Shown: piece after piece, positions 42,192 through 49,746 of the stretch
Position numbering within the stretch: the stretch's first letter is position 1
How the letters are laid out: each line of letters starts with the position of its first letter
Notes under the pieces: model-generated
What the model was told of the DNA's origin: nothing
The model's input: only the letters and a program-made list of their open reading frames with translations
Databases searched by the model: none
Assembly (NCBI GenBank): GCA_030446485.1
Contig: JAUJNF010000013.1
Coordinates: forward strand, 1 to 49,898
Direction: 5' to 3'
DNA length: 49,898 bases
DNA from: Thermoleophilaceae bacterium
GTDB taxonomy: Bacteria; Actinomycetota; Thermoleophilia; Solirubrobacterales; Thermoleophilaceae
Made by a program: the position numbers and the translations under genes

Positions 42192-43460
42192 ATGGGGCAG
42201 GTCATCCTCACCGTGCGCGAAGCTACGCCGGTGTCCACGCCGGTCATGGGCCTACGCGAGCGCGTGTCCGCGCTGCCGGGTATGGACCGGCTCCTGCCGG
42301 CCCTCGACGGACTCGAGCCCACGTTCCTGGTAGGGGGAGCGGTCCGCGACCTGCTGCTCGGCGAGCCCGTCGTGGACCTCGACCTCGTGGTCGAGGGTGA
42401 CGCGCGCTGGGAGGCCCAACAGCTCGCCTCCCGCCTCAACGGTACGGCGATCGAGCACGACCGCTTCGGAACGGCGACGGTGCGCGCGCCGGGACTGTCG
42501 ATCGACCTGGCCAGCGCGCGCCGCGAGCGCTACTCACGCCCGGGCGCCCTGCCGAGCGTCGAGCCGGCTCCGCTCACCGAGGACCTCGTGCGCCGCGACT
42601 TCACGATCAACACGATGGCCATCGCCCTCTCGGGTGAGCAGTTCGGCCGGCTGCACGATCCGCGTGGGGGCTTCTGGGACCTGCGCGACCGGCTCGTGCG
42701 CGTGCTGCACACCAGCAGCTTCCTCGACGACCCGACGCGGCTCCTGCGCGCGCTGCGCTACGAGGCTCGGCTCAACTTCACCATGGACCCCGACACCGAG
42801 GCGCTGGCCCGGCAGGCGGGATCGCGCGGAGCGGTGGCCACCGTCAGCGGCAGCCGCGTGCGCGACGGCCTGCGCCTGCTCCTTGCCGAGGACAACTTCC
42901 CCGCCGCCCTACGGCGCATGCGCGAGCTGGACCTCGACCATGCGTTGCACCCTGCGCTGACCGTCGAACCCGACCTAGCGGCGAGCGCAGCGCTCGCCGC
43001 GATGGAGACGGGCGCCAGCCGCCTGATGGCGGCGCTCGCCGCGCTCGTCTGGGGAGCGCCCGACCACCTGCTGCGGTGGCTCGACGAGCTGAACATGCCC
43101 GCGGAGGTGCGGCAGCGCGTGACCCGCGCGGTGCTCCAGGCGCCGGGTGTCACCGTCGCCCTGTCTCCCGAGCTCTCCAACTCGGCCCTCTACGAGCTCC
43201 TGCACGGCGCTCCGGGCGAGGTGCTCGCCCTCGCCCTCGCCCTCGGTGCGCCGGCCGAGCCGGTGCTGCGCTACATCCGGGAGGTGAGCACCGCACGGCT
43301 CGAGATCGACGGCTCCGACCTCATGGCGGCCGGAGTGCCGCAGTCCCCTGCGGTCGGCGCCGCGCTCAAAGAGACGCTCAGGCGCAAGCTCGACGGGACG
43401 GTGTCGGGCCGGGACGAGGAGCTGCGCACCGCCGTCGAGCTCGCCCGGGGCGCCGCGTGA
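42192..43460 (+). CDS. Class II polynucleotide nucleotidyltransferase (CCA-adding enzyme / poly(A) polymerase family)
   Basis: A 422-residue nucleotidyltransferase. The head domain has FLVGGAVRDLLLGE followed by VVDLDLVVEGDA with the two catalytic Asp residues, then the neck motif EDLVRRDFTINTMAIAL, and RLLRALRYEARLNF. These are the class II hallmarks shared by tRNA CCA-adding enzymes and bacterial poly(A) polymerases. No HD domain is visible, and the C-terminal third is a divergent Ala/Leu-rich helical region. It may add or repair the CCA end; a specialised role is possible. GTG 42189 and ATG 42192 are both possible starts, with GGAG upstream. It sits within the his-pgeF run and its stop overlaps pgeF. 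Confidence 0.8.
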   Translation: MGQVILTVREATPVSTPVMGLRERVSALPGMDRLLPALDGLEPTFLVGGAVRDLLLGEPVVDLDLVVEGDARWEAQQLASRLNGTAIEHDRFGTATVRAPGLSIDLASARRERYSRPGALPSVEPAPLTEDLVRRDFTINTMAIALSGEQFGRLHDPRGGFWDLRDRLVRVLHTSSFLDDPTRLLRALRYEARLNFTMDPDTEALARQAGSRGAVATVSGSRVRDGLRLLLAEDNFPAALRRMRELDLDHALHPALTVEPDLAASAALAAMETGASRLMAALAALVWGAPDHLLRWLDELNMPAEVRQRVTRAVLQAPGVTVALSPELSNSALYELLHGAPGEVLALALALGAPAEPVLRYIREVSTARLEIDGSDLMAAGVPQSPAVGAALKETLRRKLDGTVSGRDEELRTAVELARGAA

Positions 43461-44170
43461 TCGAGGTCGGGCTTCCGGGCGGCCGGGCCGCCTTCACCAC
43501 GCGCCGGGGCGGGGTGAGTGAGGGACCGTATAAGTCGCTCAACCTCGGGATCCTCACCGACGACGACCCGGAGCGGGTGATCGAGAACCGTCGCCGGGCG
43601 GCGGCCGCGGCCGGCCTCACACCCGAGCGGATCGCCATGGGCTGGCAGGTGCATGGCACCGAGTTGCGCGAGTGGGGTGGACCGCCGGAGGACCCGGGCT
43701 ACCAGCGCCCCGGCGCGACCCTCGACCGCGTGGACGGACACCTCACCTCCCTCGCCGGCCTCGGCCTGCTCGTGCTGGCCGCGGACTGCCTGCCCGTGGC
43801 GCTTGCGTCGCCGGCCCAGGTGGCGATGCTGCACTGCGGCTGGCGTGGCCTGGCGGCGGGCATAGTGCAGCGCGCCGCCGAGCGCTTCGCGGACCCCCCG
43901 GCGGCGGCCATCGGCCCCGGCATAGGTGGCTGCTGCTACGAGGTGGGGCCCGAGGTGCTCGCGGCGTTCGCCGACCTCGACGGGGTGGCCGACGGCCGGA
44001 TGCTCGATCTCCGGGCCGTTGCCCACGCCAAGCTGCGGCAGGCCGGTGTCGAGCGGGTCGAAGACGTCGACCTCTGCACGAGCTGCCGGCCCGACCTCTT
44101 CTTCTCCCACCGGCGCGACCACGGGATCACCGGGCGGCAGGGAGGCATCGTCTGGCGCGAAGCCTCTTGA
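43457..44170 (+). CDS. pgeF: Purine nucleoside phosphorylase of the laccase-domain (YfiH) family
   Basis: A 237-residue protein of the former multicopper polyphenol oxidase group, now known as purine nucleoside phosphorylases or peptidoglycan-editing factors. The conserved zinc ligands are visible as His in MGWQVHGTEL, Cys in LAADCLPVAL and His in AMLHCGWRGLAAG; GPGIGGCCYEVG and DLCTSCRPDLFFSHRRD complete the signature. E. coli YfiH/PgeF prevents misincorporation of amino acids into peptidoglycan precursors. GTG 43457 overlaps the previous stop by four bases and its stop overlaps the TTG of yggS. In many Gram-positives pgeF (ylmD) precedes yggS and sepF, as here. Confidence 0.92.
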   Translation: MIEVGLPGGRAAFTTRRGGVSEGPYKSLNLGILTDDDPERVIENRRRAAAAAGLTPERIAMGWQVHGTELREWGGPPEDPGYQRPGATLDRVDGHLTSLAGLGLLVLAADCLPVALASPAQVAMLHCGWRGLAAGIVQRAAERFADPPAAAIGPGIGGCCYEVGPEVLAAFADLDGVADGRMLDLRAVAHAKLRQAGVERVEDVDLCTSCRPDLFFSHRRDHGITGRQGGIVWREAS

Positions 44171-44811
44171 CGCGCCAGTTCAGCGGGCTCGAGGCGGCCC
44201 GGGTGCGTGACAACCTCGAGCGGGTCCGTGAGCGCATCGCCGCAGCCGGGCGCGACCCTGCGGAGGTCGAGGTGTGCGCCGCGGTGAAGTACGTGCCGGT
44301 CGATGAGCTCCGAGTGCTGGCCGAGGCCGGAATCGAGCTCGTGGGGGAGAACCGCGCGCAGGACCTGCTCGTCAAGCGCGAGCGCCACGCCGACCACTTC
44401 GTCTGGGACTTCATCGGCGCGCTCCAGAGCCGCAAGGTACGCGACCTGGCGCCCGTCGTGCGGCTGATCCATTCGGTGGCCTCGGACTCGGTGCTGAGGC
44501 AGCTCGAGCGGCACCCGGTCGGCGAGGTGCTGGTCGAGGTGAACGTGGCCGGGGAGCGGGGCAAGGCCGGCATCGCCCCTCCGGAGCTCGCGGAGTTCAT
44601 CGCCCGCTCGCCGGTGCCCGTGACCGGCCTGATGACCATGCCCCCGGCCGTCGAGCGGGCCGAGGACAACCGCCGCCACTTCGCCCGCTTGGCCGAGCTG
44701 GCAGCGGAGCACGGGCTGTCCCGGCTGTCGATGGGGACCACTCAGGACTTCCACGTGGCAGCCTCGGAGGGGGCTACCCTCGTCCGGCTGGGGAGCGTTC
44801 TCCTCAACTAA
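44167..44811 (+). CDS. yggS: YggS-family PLP homeostasis protein
   Basis: A 214-residue PLP-binding TIM-barrel protein that controls free pyridoxal phosphate and amino acid pools; it has no known catalytic reaction. The PLP lysine is in VCAAVKYVPVDELR, and the family blocks GIELVGENRAQDLL, WDFIGALQSRKV, VLVEVNVAGERGKAG and LSMGTTQDFHVA are intact. The start is TTG 44167, overlapping the pgeF stop (TTGA); no ATG or GTG gives a full N-terminus. It corresponds to ylmE of the division-associated cluster that is interrupted after this gene. Confidence 0.93.
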   Translation: MTRQFSGLEAARVRDNLERVRERIAAAGRDPAEVEVCAAVKYVPVDELRVLAEAGIELVGENRAQDLLVKRERHADHFVWDFIGALQSRKVRDLAPVVRLIHSVASDSVLRQLERHPVGEVLVEVNVAGERGKAGIAPPELAEFIARSPVPVTGLMTMPPAVERAEDNRRHFARLAELAAEHGLSRLSMGTTQDFHVAASEGATLVRLGSVLLN

Positions 44812-44829
44812 CGGGCGGTTAAGGCGTTG

Positions 44830-44869
44830 TAGGTAGTGAACCAGCGGCTCACCCCCGCCGTTGTACCTA
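44830..44869 (+). other. Inverted repeats in the leader of the metalloprotease gene
   Basis: TAGGTA (44830-44835) and TACCTA (44864-44869) form an outer 6-bp stem. Between them GTGAACC and GGCTCAC form a smaller hairpin with one mismatch. This fills most of the 61-base gap and may act as terminator of yggS or as an operator. Confidence 0.35.
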
Positions 44870-44872
44870 GAG

Positions 44873-47179
44873 ATGACCAAGCTCCGCACCCTCCTGACGA
44901 CCTCCCTCGCGGCCCTTTTGGGCGTGCTCGCCGTGCCCGCGGGCGCTCTGGCCGCCGACGAGGCGGCCGGCACGCGGGCGGAGGCGAAGCAGACGCTCGC
45001 GGAGGCCGAGCGCGCGCTCGAGGGTCGCGGGCTGGACACCGGCCGCGAGCTCACGCCGCTGCTGCTCGAGCTGAGCCGGGAGCTGCCGGCGCTGGGGCGG
45101 GAGGATCGGAAGGAGGCGCGGGGGCTGCTGGCACGACCGACGGATGGGACGTCGGATCCTCAGAAGAACGGGTACACGACCGCCGAGGCGCCGCCCCTCT
45201 GCACCGAGAACTTCTGCGTTCACTACGTGACCACGACCGCGGACGCGCCCAACAACCTCACTGACGGTGACGATCCCGGGTCCCACCCCGATTACGTCGA
45301 CCTCATGGCCCGCGTCTTCGAGGCGGAGGTGTATCCGCGCGAGGTAGGTGATCTGGGTTGGCGCGCGCCCAAGGGGGACGGCACGCTGGGCACCGGTGTC
45401 GACAAGACCGACGTCTACATCAAGGATCTCCCGGACAACCTGTTCGGCTATGCCGCCCCCGACCCTCAGGCCGTCCCCAGCGACCGCAGCGCGTACGCCT
45501 ACCAGGTGATGGATGACGAATACGAGGACTTCGGGACGACCCTGGACGCCAAGACCGCCGCGCTGAAGGTCACCGCCGCCCACGAGTTCAACCATGTGCT
45601 GCAGTTCGCCTACGACCGCTTCGAGGACACTTGGATGTTCGAGTCCACGGCCACGTGGATCGAGGACAAGGTCTACGACGAGATCAATGACTACCGCCGG
45701 TATCTCGGGTCTGCAGATCCCGCTCGCCCCCGTGGCTGGGTGTCGCTCACGGAGGTGCCGCTCACCGAGGCAAACCAGGACAAGCACTACGGCTCTGCGG
45801 TGTGGAACCAGTGGCTCGAGGGCGAGCGCAACCGGCTGGGCCAGCGGGGCGAGCTGCTCCCGCGCGATGCGTGGGCCAACTCGGTGGCCGCCGACTCCTT
45901 CGCGCCGTTCGCCTACGCCCGCACCCTGACCACCGCGACTGACGATCCGTCGCTGGCCGGTGCCTTCGCAAACGCGTTCGCCGACTTCTCCGCCGACACC
46001 GCGGAGTGGAACGCGCCGGGAAGCAACTGGGAAGAGGGGTTCACCTACCCCGAGGTGGAGCGCGTCGGGTCAATGGATGCGGCGAGCGGAGCGCCCACGA
46101 GCGCTGTGCTCGACCACACCACCTTCGCCCACTACAACGTGACCGGCGCGGGCGCCGGGCCGCTCACGCTGGAGGCCACACTGCCCGCCGGCCTCCGCGG
46201 AGCGATCGCGCTCGTCGAGCGAACCGGTAGCGATCCGCGCGCCGGCACGGTCACGACCCGCATCACGCCCCTGCCGAACGGCGGGGTGGGTTCGGTGACC
46301 CTCCCGCAGCCCACCGCCGGCAGCCGCCTCACCGCAGTGTTGGTGAACGCCGACGTGAGTAATTCCGGATATGCCGGGCCACCCACCAACGACTACGTGT
46401 GGACCAAGGACGACCAAGCCTTCGCCGCCCGCGTCAGCTCCGGCACGCCGCCCGACTCCACCGCACCAGAGACAACGATCATCAGCGGCCCCGCCACCAC
46501 CACCAGCGAGCGCACACCCCGGTTCGAGTTCGCCTCCAGCGAGCCGGGAGTCTCATCGTTCGAGTGCCGGCTCGACGGCGCGCCCTTCGCTTCCTGCTCC
46601 TCGCCCTACACGACCGCGCCGCTTCCCGACGGCTCCCACACCTTCGAGGTGCGCGCCACCGACAACGCCGGCAACACCGACCCGACGCCCGCCACCTACT
46701 CCTTCACGGTCTTCACGCCGCCGCCCGACAGCGACGGAGACGGCGTGGTCGACTCCAGCGATGCCTGTCCCACCCAGGCCGCCGGGACGCCCAACGGCTG
46801 CCCGCCTCCGATCGTCGATGTCACCCCGCCGCTCGCGCCGCTGGTGTCCGCCTCGCGCGTTCAGTCGCTGCGCCGCCGCTTCGTCGCCGTGGCCTGCACG
46901 CTGCGGGAGCCCGGCGCCTGCCGGGCCATAGTCACCGTCACGATCCCGCGCACGCGCAGGACGGCGAGAAAGGTCTACCGGCTCCCGGCCGTCACGAGGT
47001 CCGCCGCCGCGGGCAGCCGGCAGACGCTCCGCCCCCGGCTCTCGAGCTCCGCGGTGCTCGCGATCAGGCGGGCGCTGGCCCGAGGCGTCCGCGTCACGGC
47101 GAGCCTGATGGTCACCGCCACCGACGCCGCGGGCAACCGCAGCGTGGCCGAGCGCCGCACCGTGCGCCTCAAGCGCTGA
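44873..47179 (+). CDS. Secreted zinc metalloprotease-like protein with Ig-like and TSP3-type modules
   Basis: A 768-residue exported protein. The N-terminus has a signal peptide (LLTTSLAALLGVLAVPAGALA). The zinc site HEFNH lies near residue 241 (VTAAHEFNHVLQFAYD), followed by ESTATWIED, whose Glu may be the third ligand, as in MXAN_6640-type putative peptidases. After a beta-sandwich region, residues about 540-625 form a bacterial Ig-like domain (FECRLDGAPFASC, VRATDNAGNTDPTPA). DSDGDGVVDSSDACP is a thrombospondin type 3 calcium repeat. The last 115 residues are a basic beta-rich module resembling the C-terminus of the protein at 13980-16238. Start ATG 44873. Substrate unknown; extracellular protein degradation is likely. 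Codon use is like its neighbours. Confidence 0.8.
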   Translation: MTKLRTLLTTSLAALLGVLAVPAGALAADEAAGTRAEAKQTLAEAERALEGRGLDTGRELTPLLLELSRELPALGREDRKEARGLLARPTDGTSDPQKNGYTTAEAPPLCTENFCVHYVTTTADAPNNLTDGDDPGSHPDYVDLMARVFEAEVYPREVGDLGWRAPKGDGTLGTGVDKTDVYIKDLPDNLFGYAAPDPQAVPSDRSAYAYQVMDDEYEDFGTTLDAKTAALKVTAAHEFNHVLQFAYDRFEDTWMFESTATWIEDKVYDEINDYRRYLGSADPARPRGWVSLTEVPLTEANQDKHYGSAVWNQWLEGERNRLGQRGELLPRDAWANSVAADSFAPFAYARTLTTATDDPSLAGAFANAFADFSADTAEWNAPGSNWEEGFTYPEVERVGSMDAASGAPTSAVLDHTTFAHYNVTGAGAGPLTLEATLPAGLRGAIALVERTGSDPRAGTVTTRITPLPNGGVGSVTLPQPTAGSRLTAVLVNADVSNSGYAGPPTNDYVWTKDDQAFAARVSSGTPPDSTAPETTIISGPATTTSERTPRFEFASSEPGVSSFECRLDGAPFASCSSPYTTAPLPDGSHTFEVRATDNAGNTDPTPATYSFTVFTPPPDSDGDGVVDSSDACPTQAAGTPNGCPPPIVDVTPPLAPLVSASRVQSLRRRFVAVACTLREPGACRAIVTVTIPRTRRTARKVYRLPAVTRSAAAGSRQTLRPRLSSSAVLAIRRALARGVRVTASLMVTATDAAGNRSVAERRTVRLKR

Positions 47180-47183
47180 GCCG

Positions 47184-48002
47184 CTACAGCCGCCGTTCCA
47201 GGAAATCCGCGATCGCCCGCGAGACCTGCGCCCCGCGCCAGGCGAGCGGCGCCTTGCTCTCCTCCTCCACCACGAGCTCGGCGTCGGGCAGCCGCTCGAC
47301 GTAGCTCTCCGCGACGGCCAGCGGATGGCCGGGGTCCGACTCGTCGCGGCTGCCGACCACCAGGGTCGGCACCCGCACGTCCCGCAGATCGTCGAGCGAG
47401 TCGAAGGCCCGCGAGCGCGGCACGACGCGCAGCGCGTCGGCCACGGCGTCGAGGTGGCGGTTGCGCTCCAGGCGCTGGCGGGTGAAGGTCATGACCACGT
47501 CGCGCCACCGCTCGCCGACGGCCGGGTGATAGGCGGCGAGGAACCCATCCACGCCGTCGCGCTCGAGGCCGTCGGCGAGCGCGTCGCCCCAGGCCTCGCC
47601 CTCGGCCGCCGCGGCGGGCGTGATCTGCACGAGCGCGGCCACCCGCTCGGGCCGGCTGAGGGCGACCCCCATAGCCGTCGCGGCGCCCATCGAGGACCCC
47701 GCCAGCACCGCGCGCTCGATCTCCAGCTCGTCGAGCACGCGGGCGAGATCCGCCATGAGGTCGCGGTACTCGTAGGCCGCGGGGTCCGGGGCGGGGGAGG
47801 ACTGGCCGTGGCCGCGAGCGTCGTAGGCCACCAGGCGGTGGCCGCGCCGCTCGAGCAGTCGCGAGCCCAGCAGCACGTAGCGCCGGCTCGCGGTGAGGCC
47901 GTGCAGCAGCACGACCGGCGGCCCCTCGCCGCTCGTCTCGCCGCTCACCGTGACCCCGTCCGCGCGGATCTCGAAGGGCGTGGGATCGGTAGAGGCGCTC
48001 AA
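47184..48002 (-). CDS. Alpha/beta hydrolase fold protein without a recognisable catalytic His
   Basis: A 272-residue alpha/beta hydrolase. It has the oxyanion strand VVLLHGLTASRRYV, DARGHGQSS, the nucleophile elbow AGSSMGAATAMG and a candidate acid in VVGSRDESDPGHP. The C-terminal loop, where the catalytic His is normally found before the last helix, reads EEESKAPLAWRGAQVSRAI and has none. The substrate is unknown; it could be a non-canonical hydrolase. TTG 48002 is chosen since upstream codons fall in the divergent sepF promoter; the start is uncertain. It lies on the opposite strand inside the yggS-sepF neighbourhood, convergent with the protease (4-base gap). Confidence 0.75.
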   Translation of the reverse strand: MSASTDPTPFEIRADGVTVSGETSGEGPPVVLLHGLTASRRYVLLGSRLLERRGHRLVAYDARGHGQSSPAPDPAAYEYRDLMADLARVLDELEIERAVLAGSSMGAATAMGVALSRPERVAALVQITPAAAAEGEAWGDALADGLERDGVDGFLAAYHPAVGERWRDVVMTFTRQRLERNRHLDAVADALRVVPRSRAFDSLDDLRDVRVPTLVVGSRDESDPGHPLAVAESYVERLPDAELVVEEESKAPLAWRGAQVSRAIADFLERRL

Positions 48003-48068
48003 CGTGTTGCCGCAGGTGTACCTTGTTGACGAGAGGATTCTCGCGGCACTGCGCGAAATCCACGGCAC

Positions 48069-48620
48069 ATGGCGCTCAGCGACACATGGCATCGGTTTCT
48101 CGTCTACTTCGGCATGGCCGAGGAGGAGGACGACTACCGTGACGATCCCGAGCCGGATCCCGAGCCCGAATCCCAGATGGGCGACCGCTATCGGGAGCGC
48201 CCGAACGTGCGGCGCCTCTCGTCGTCGCGCCGCCGCCGCGACGAGATCGACGACATCTTCGCCGACGACTCGTCGTCATCGGCGAGCCGCCCGACCCGCG
48301 TGCTGCGGCCCGTCGAGAGCAACGGCAGCAACGGCCGTCCCGACGTGCAGGTGCACCTGGTGGTGCCCAAGAACTTCAACGACGCCCAGCAGGTGGCCGA
48401 CCGCTTCAAGGACGCCGTGCCTGTGATCCTCAACCTGCAGGGCTCGGACTCCGAGCTGGCCAAGCGCCTCATCGACTTCGCCTCCGGCTTGACCTATGCC
48501 CTCGACGGGGGGATGCAGCGCATCGCGGACAAGGTCTTCTTGCTGACCCCCCGCAACGTCGAGGTCTCGGCGGCCGAGCGCGCGCGGCTGGTCGAGAAGG
48601 GCTTCTTCAACCAGTCGTAG
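48069..48620 (+). CDS. sepF: Cell division protein SepF
   Basis: A 183-residue FtsZ-binding membrane anchor for the division ring. The N-terminal amphipathic helix (MALSDTWHRFLVYFGM) targets the membrane. An acidic and Arg-rich disordered linker spans about residues 18-90, and the globular SepF domain follows (VQVHLVVPKNFNDAQQVADR, VILNLQGSDSELAKRLIDF, ASGLTYALDGGMQRI, VFLLTPRNVEV). ATG 48069 is the natural start. Actinobacteria lacking FtsA/ZipA depend on SepF. ftsZ is not in the window. proC and yggT follow as in the classical ylm order. Confidence 0.95.
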   Translation: MALSDTWHRFLVYFGMAEEEDDYRDDPEPDPEPESQMGDRYRERPNVRRLSSSRRRRDEIDDIFADDSSSSASRPTRVLRPVESNGSNGRPDVQVHLVVPKNFNDAQQVADRFKDAVPVILNLQGSDSELAKRLIDFASGLTYALDGGMQRIADKVFLLTPRNVEVSAAERARLVEKGFFNQS

Positions 48621-48641
48621 AGGGGCCGCGGGCGGCGCCCG

Positions 48642-48647
48642 TATCCT
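48642..48647 (+). promoter_or_regulatory. -10 box TATCCT for leaderless proC
   Basis: TATCCT is followed by exactly 7 bases and ATG 48655, with no ribosome binding site between. It suggests a separate promoter for proC-yggT downstream of sepF. Confidence 0.45.
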
Positions 48648-48654
48648 CGCCCTC

Positions 48655-49413
48655 ATGAAGATCGGCTTGATCGGCGCGGGCAGCATGGGCGGAGCGCTTG
48701 CGCGCGGCCTCGGCGAGCCGCTGCTCGTGGCCGACGTCGACGCGGACCGGGCCGAGGCCCTCGCCGCCGAGGTGGGCGGTGAGGCGGTGGGCGACAACGC
48801 CGAGCTCGGGGCCCGCGCGGAGCTCGTGATCCTCGCCCACAAGCCCGGGCAGCTCGACGAGGTGGCGGCCGGCCTCGACGGGTCCGGGTCCGCCGTGGTC
48901 TCGATCCTCGGCGGCACCCCCCTGAGCGCCCTCGAGCGCGCCCTTCCCGGCCGTCCGGTCTATCGCTTCATGCCCAACATCGCGGCCGAGGCCCGGCAGG
49001 GCGTGCTCTGCTACGCGCCCGGGCGGCTCGCCGGCGACGGGCCGGAGGCCGAGGTGCTCGACCTGTTCGGCCGCCTCGGCGCCGTCGTGCCCCTGAGTGA
49101 GCCGCTCATCGAGCCCGCCACGGCGCTGATGGGCTGCGGCCCCGCGTTCTTCGCGCTGGTGGTGGAGGCGCTGGTGGACGCCGGAGTGCGGCACGGGCTG
49201 CCACCGGCCGAGGCCGGTCGCATGGCGGCCGAGACGATGGCCGGCACCGCCGCGATGCTGCGCGCGGACGGCTACGACACCGCCGGGCTGCGGCGGCGCG
49301 TGACCTCGCCGGGTGGCTCCACCGCCCGCGGCCTCGCCGCCCTCGAGCGGGGCGGGCTGCGCACGGCGTTCGCCGACGCCGTCGACGCGGTGGCCGGGGC
49401 GGCCCATCGATGA
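48655..49413 (+). CDS. proC: Pyrroline-5-carboxylate reductase
   Basis: Reduces 1-pyrroline-5-carboxylate to proline with NAD(P)H. The 252-residue protein has the Rossmann motif IGLIGAGSMGGALARGL at the N-terminus, VILAHKPGQLDEV, SILGGTPLSALERAL, RFMPNIAAEARQGVLCY and the C-terminal signature region GCGPAFFALVVEALVDAGV followed by VTSPGGSTARGLAALE. It is slightly shorter than the usual 265-275. Start ATG 48655. proC between sepF and yggT is a known arrangement in Gram-positive division clusters. The stop overlaps the yggT ATG (ATGA). Confidence 0.93.
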   Translation: MKIGLIGAGSMGGALARGLGEPLLVADVDADRAEALAAEVGGEAVGDNAELGARAELVILAHKPGQLDEVAAGLDGSGSAVVSILGGTPLSALERALPGRPVYRFMPNIAAEARQGVLCYAPGRLAGDGPEAEVLDLFGRLGAVVPLSEPLIEPATALMGCGPAFFALVVEALVDAGVRHGLPPAEAGRMAAETMAGTAAMLRADGYDTAGLRRRVTSPGGSTARGLAALERGGLRTAFADAVDAVAGAAHR

Positions 49414-49712
49414 GCCTTCTCGCCGTCAGCCGCCTGGACGTGGCCGATTACGTGGCCACGCTCGTGACCGTCTACACGGTGCTGATCTTCATGCGGATCA
49501 TCGCCACCTACTTCCAGCGGGTCCCCTACAACCGTTTCCTCAGCGCCTTCCTCACCTTCCTGCACGATGTCACCGAGCCCTACCTCGGTCTGTTCCGGCG
49601 CTTCATCCCCCCGGTCCGGCTCGGCCCCGCGGCGCTCGACATCACCCCGATCATCGCGGTCATCGTGCTGCAGATAGTGGGCGGGATAGTCGTCGGCCTC
49701 ATCCGGGGCTGA
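49410..49712 (+). CDS. yggT: YggT family membrane protein
   Basis: A 100-residue protein with two membrane helices (VATLVTVYTVLIFMRIIATY and IIAVIVLQIVGGIVVGLI) and the family block between them, FLTFLHDVTEPYLGLFRRFI followed by a Pro-rich turn. YggT (YlmG) proteins occur next to sepF in many Gram-positives and are linked to division or chloroplast nucleoid partitioning in plants; the precise role is not settled. ATG 49410 overlaps the proC stop by four bases, so the two are coupled. Confidence 0.9.
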   Translation: MSLLAVSRLDVADYVATLVTVYTVLIFMRIIATYFQRVPYNRFLSAFLTFLHDVTEPYLGLFRRFIPPVRLGPAALDITPIIAVIVLQIVGGIVVGLIRG

Positions 49713-49746
49713 TCCGCTGAGCGGCGCCACCGGCGCGTGGGCGCGC

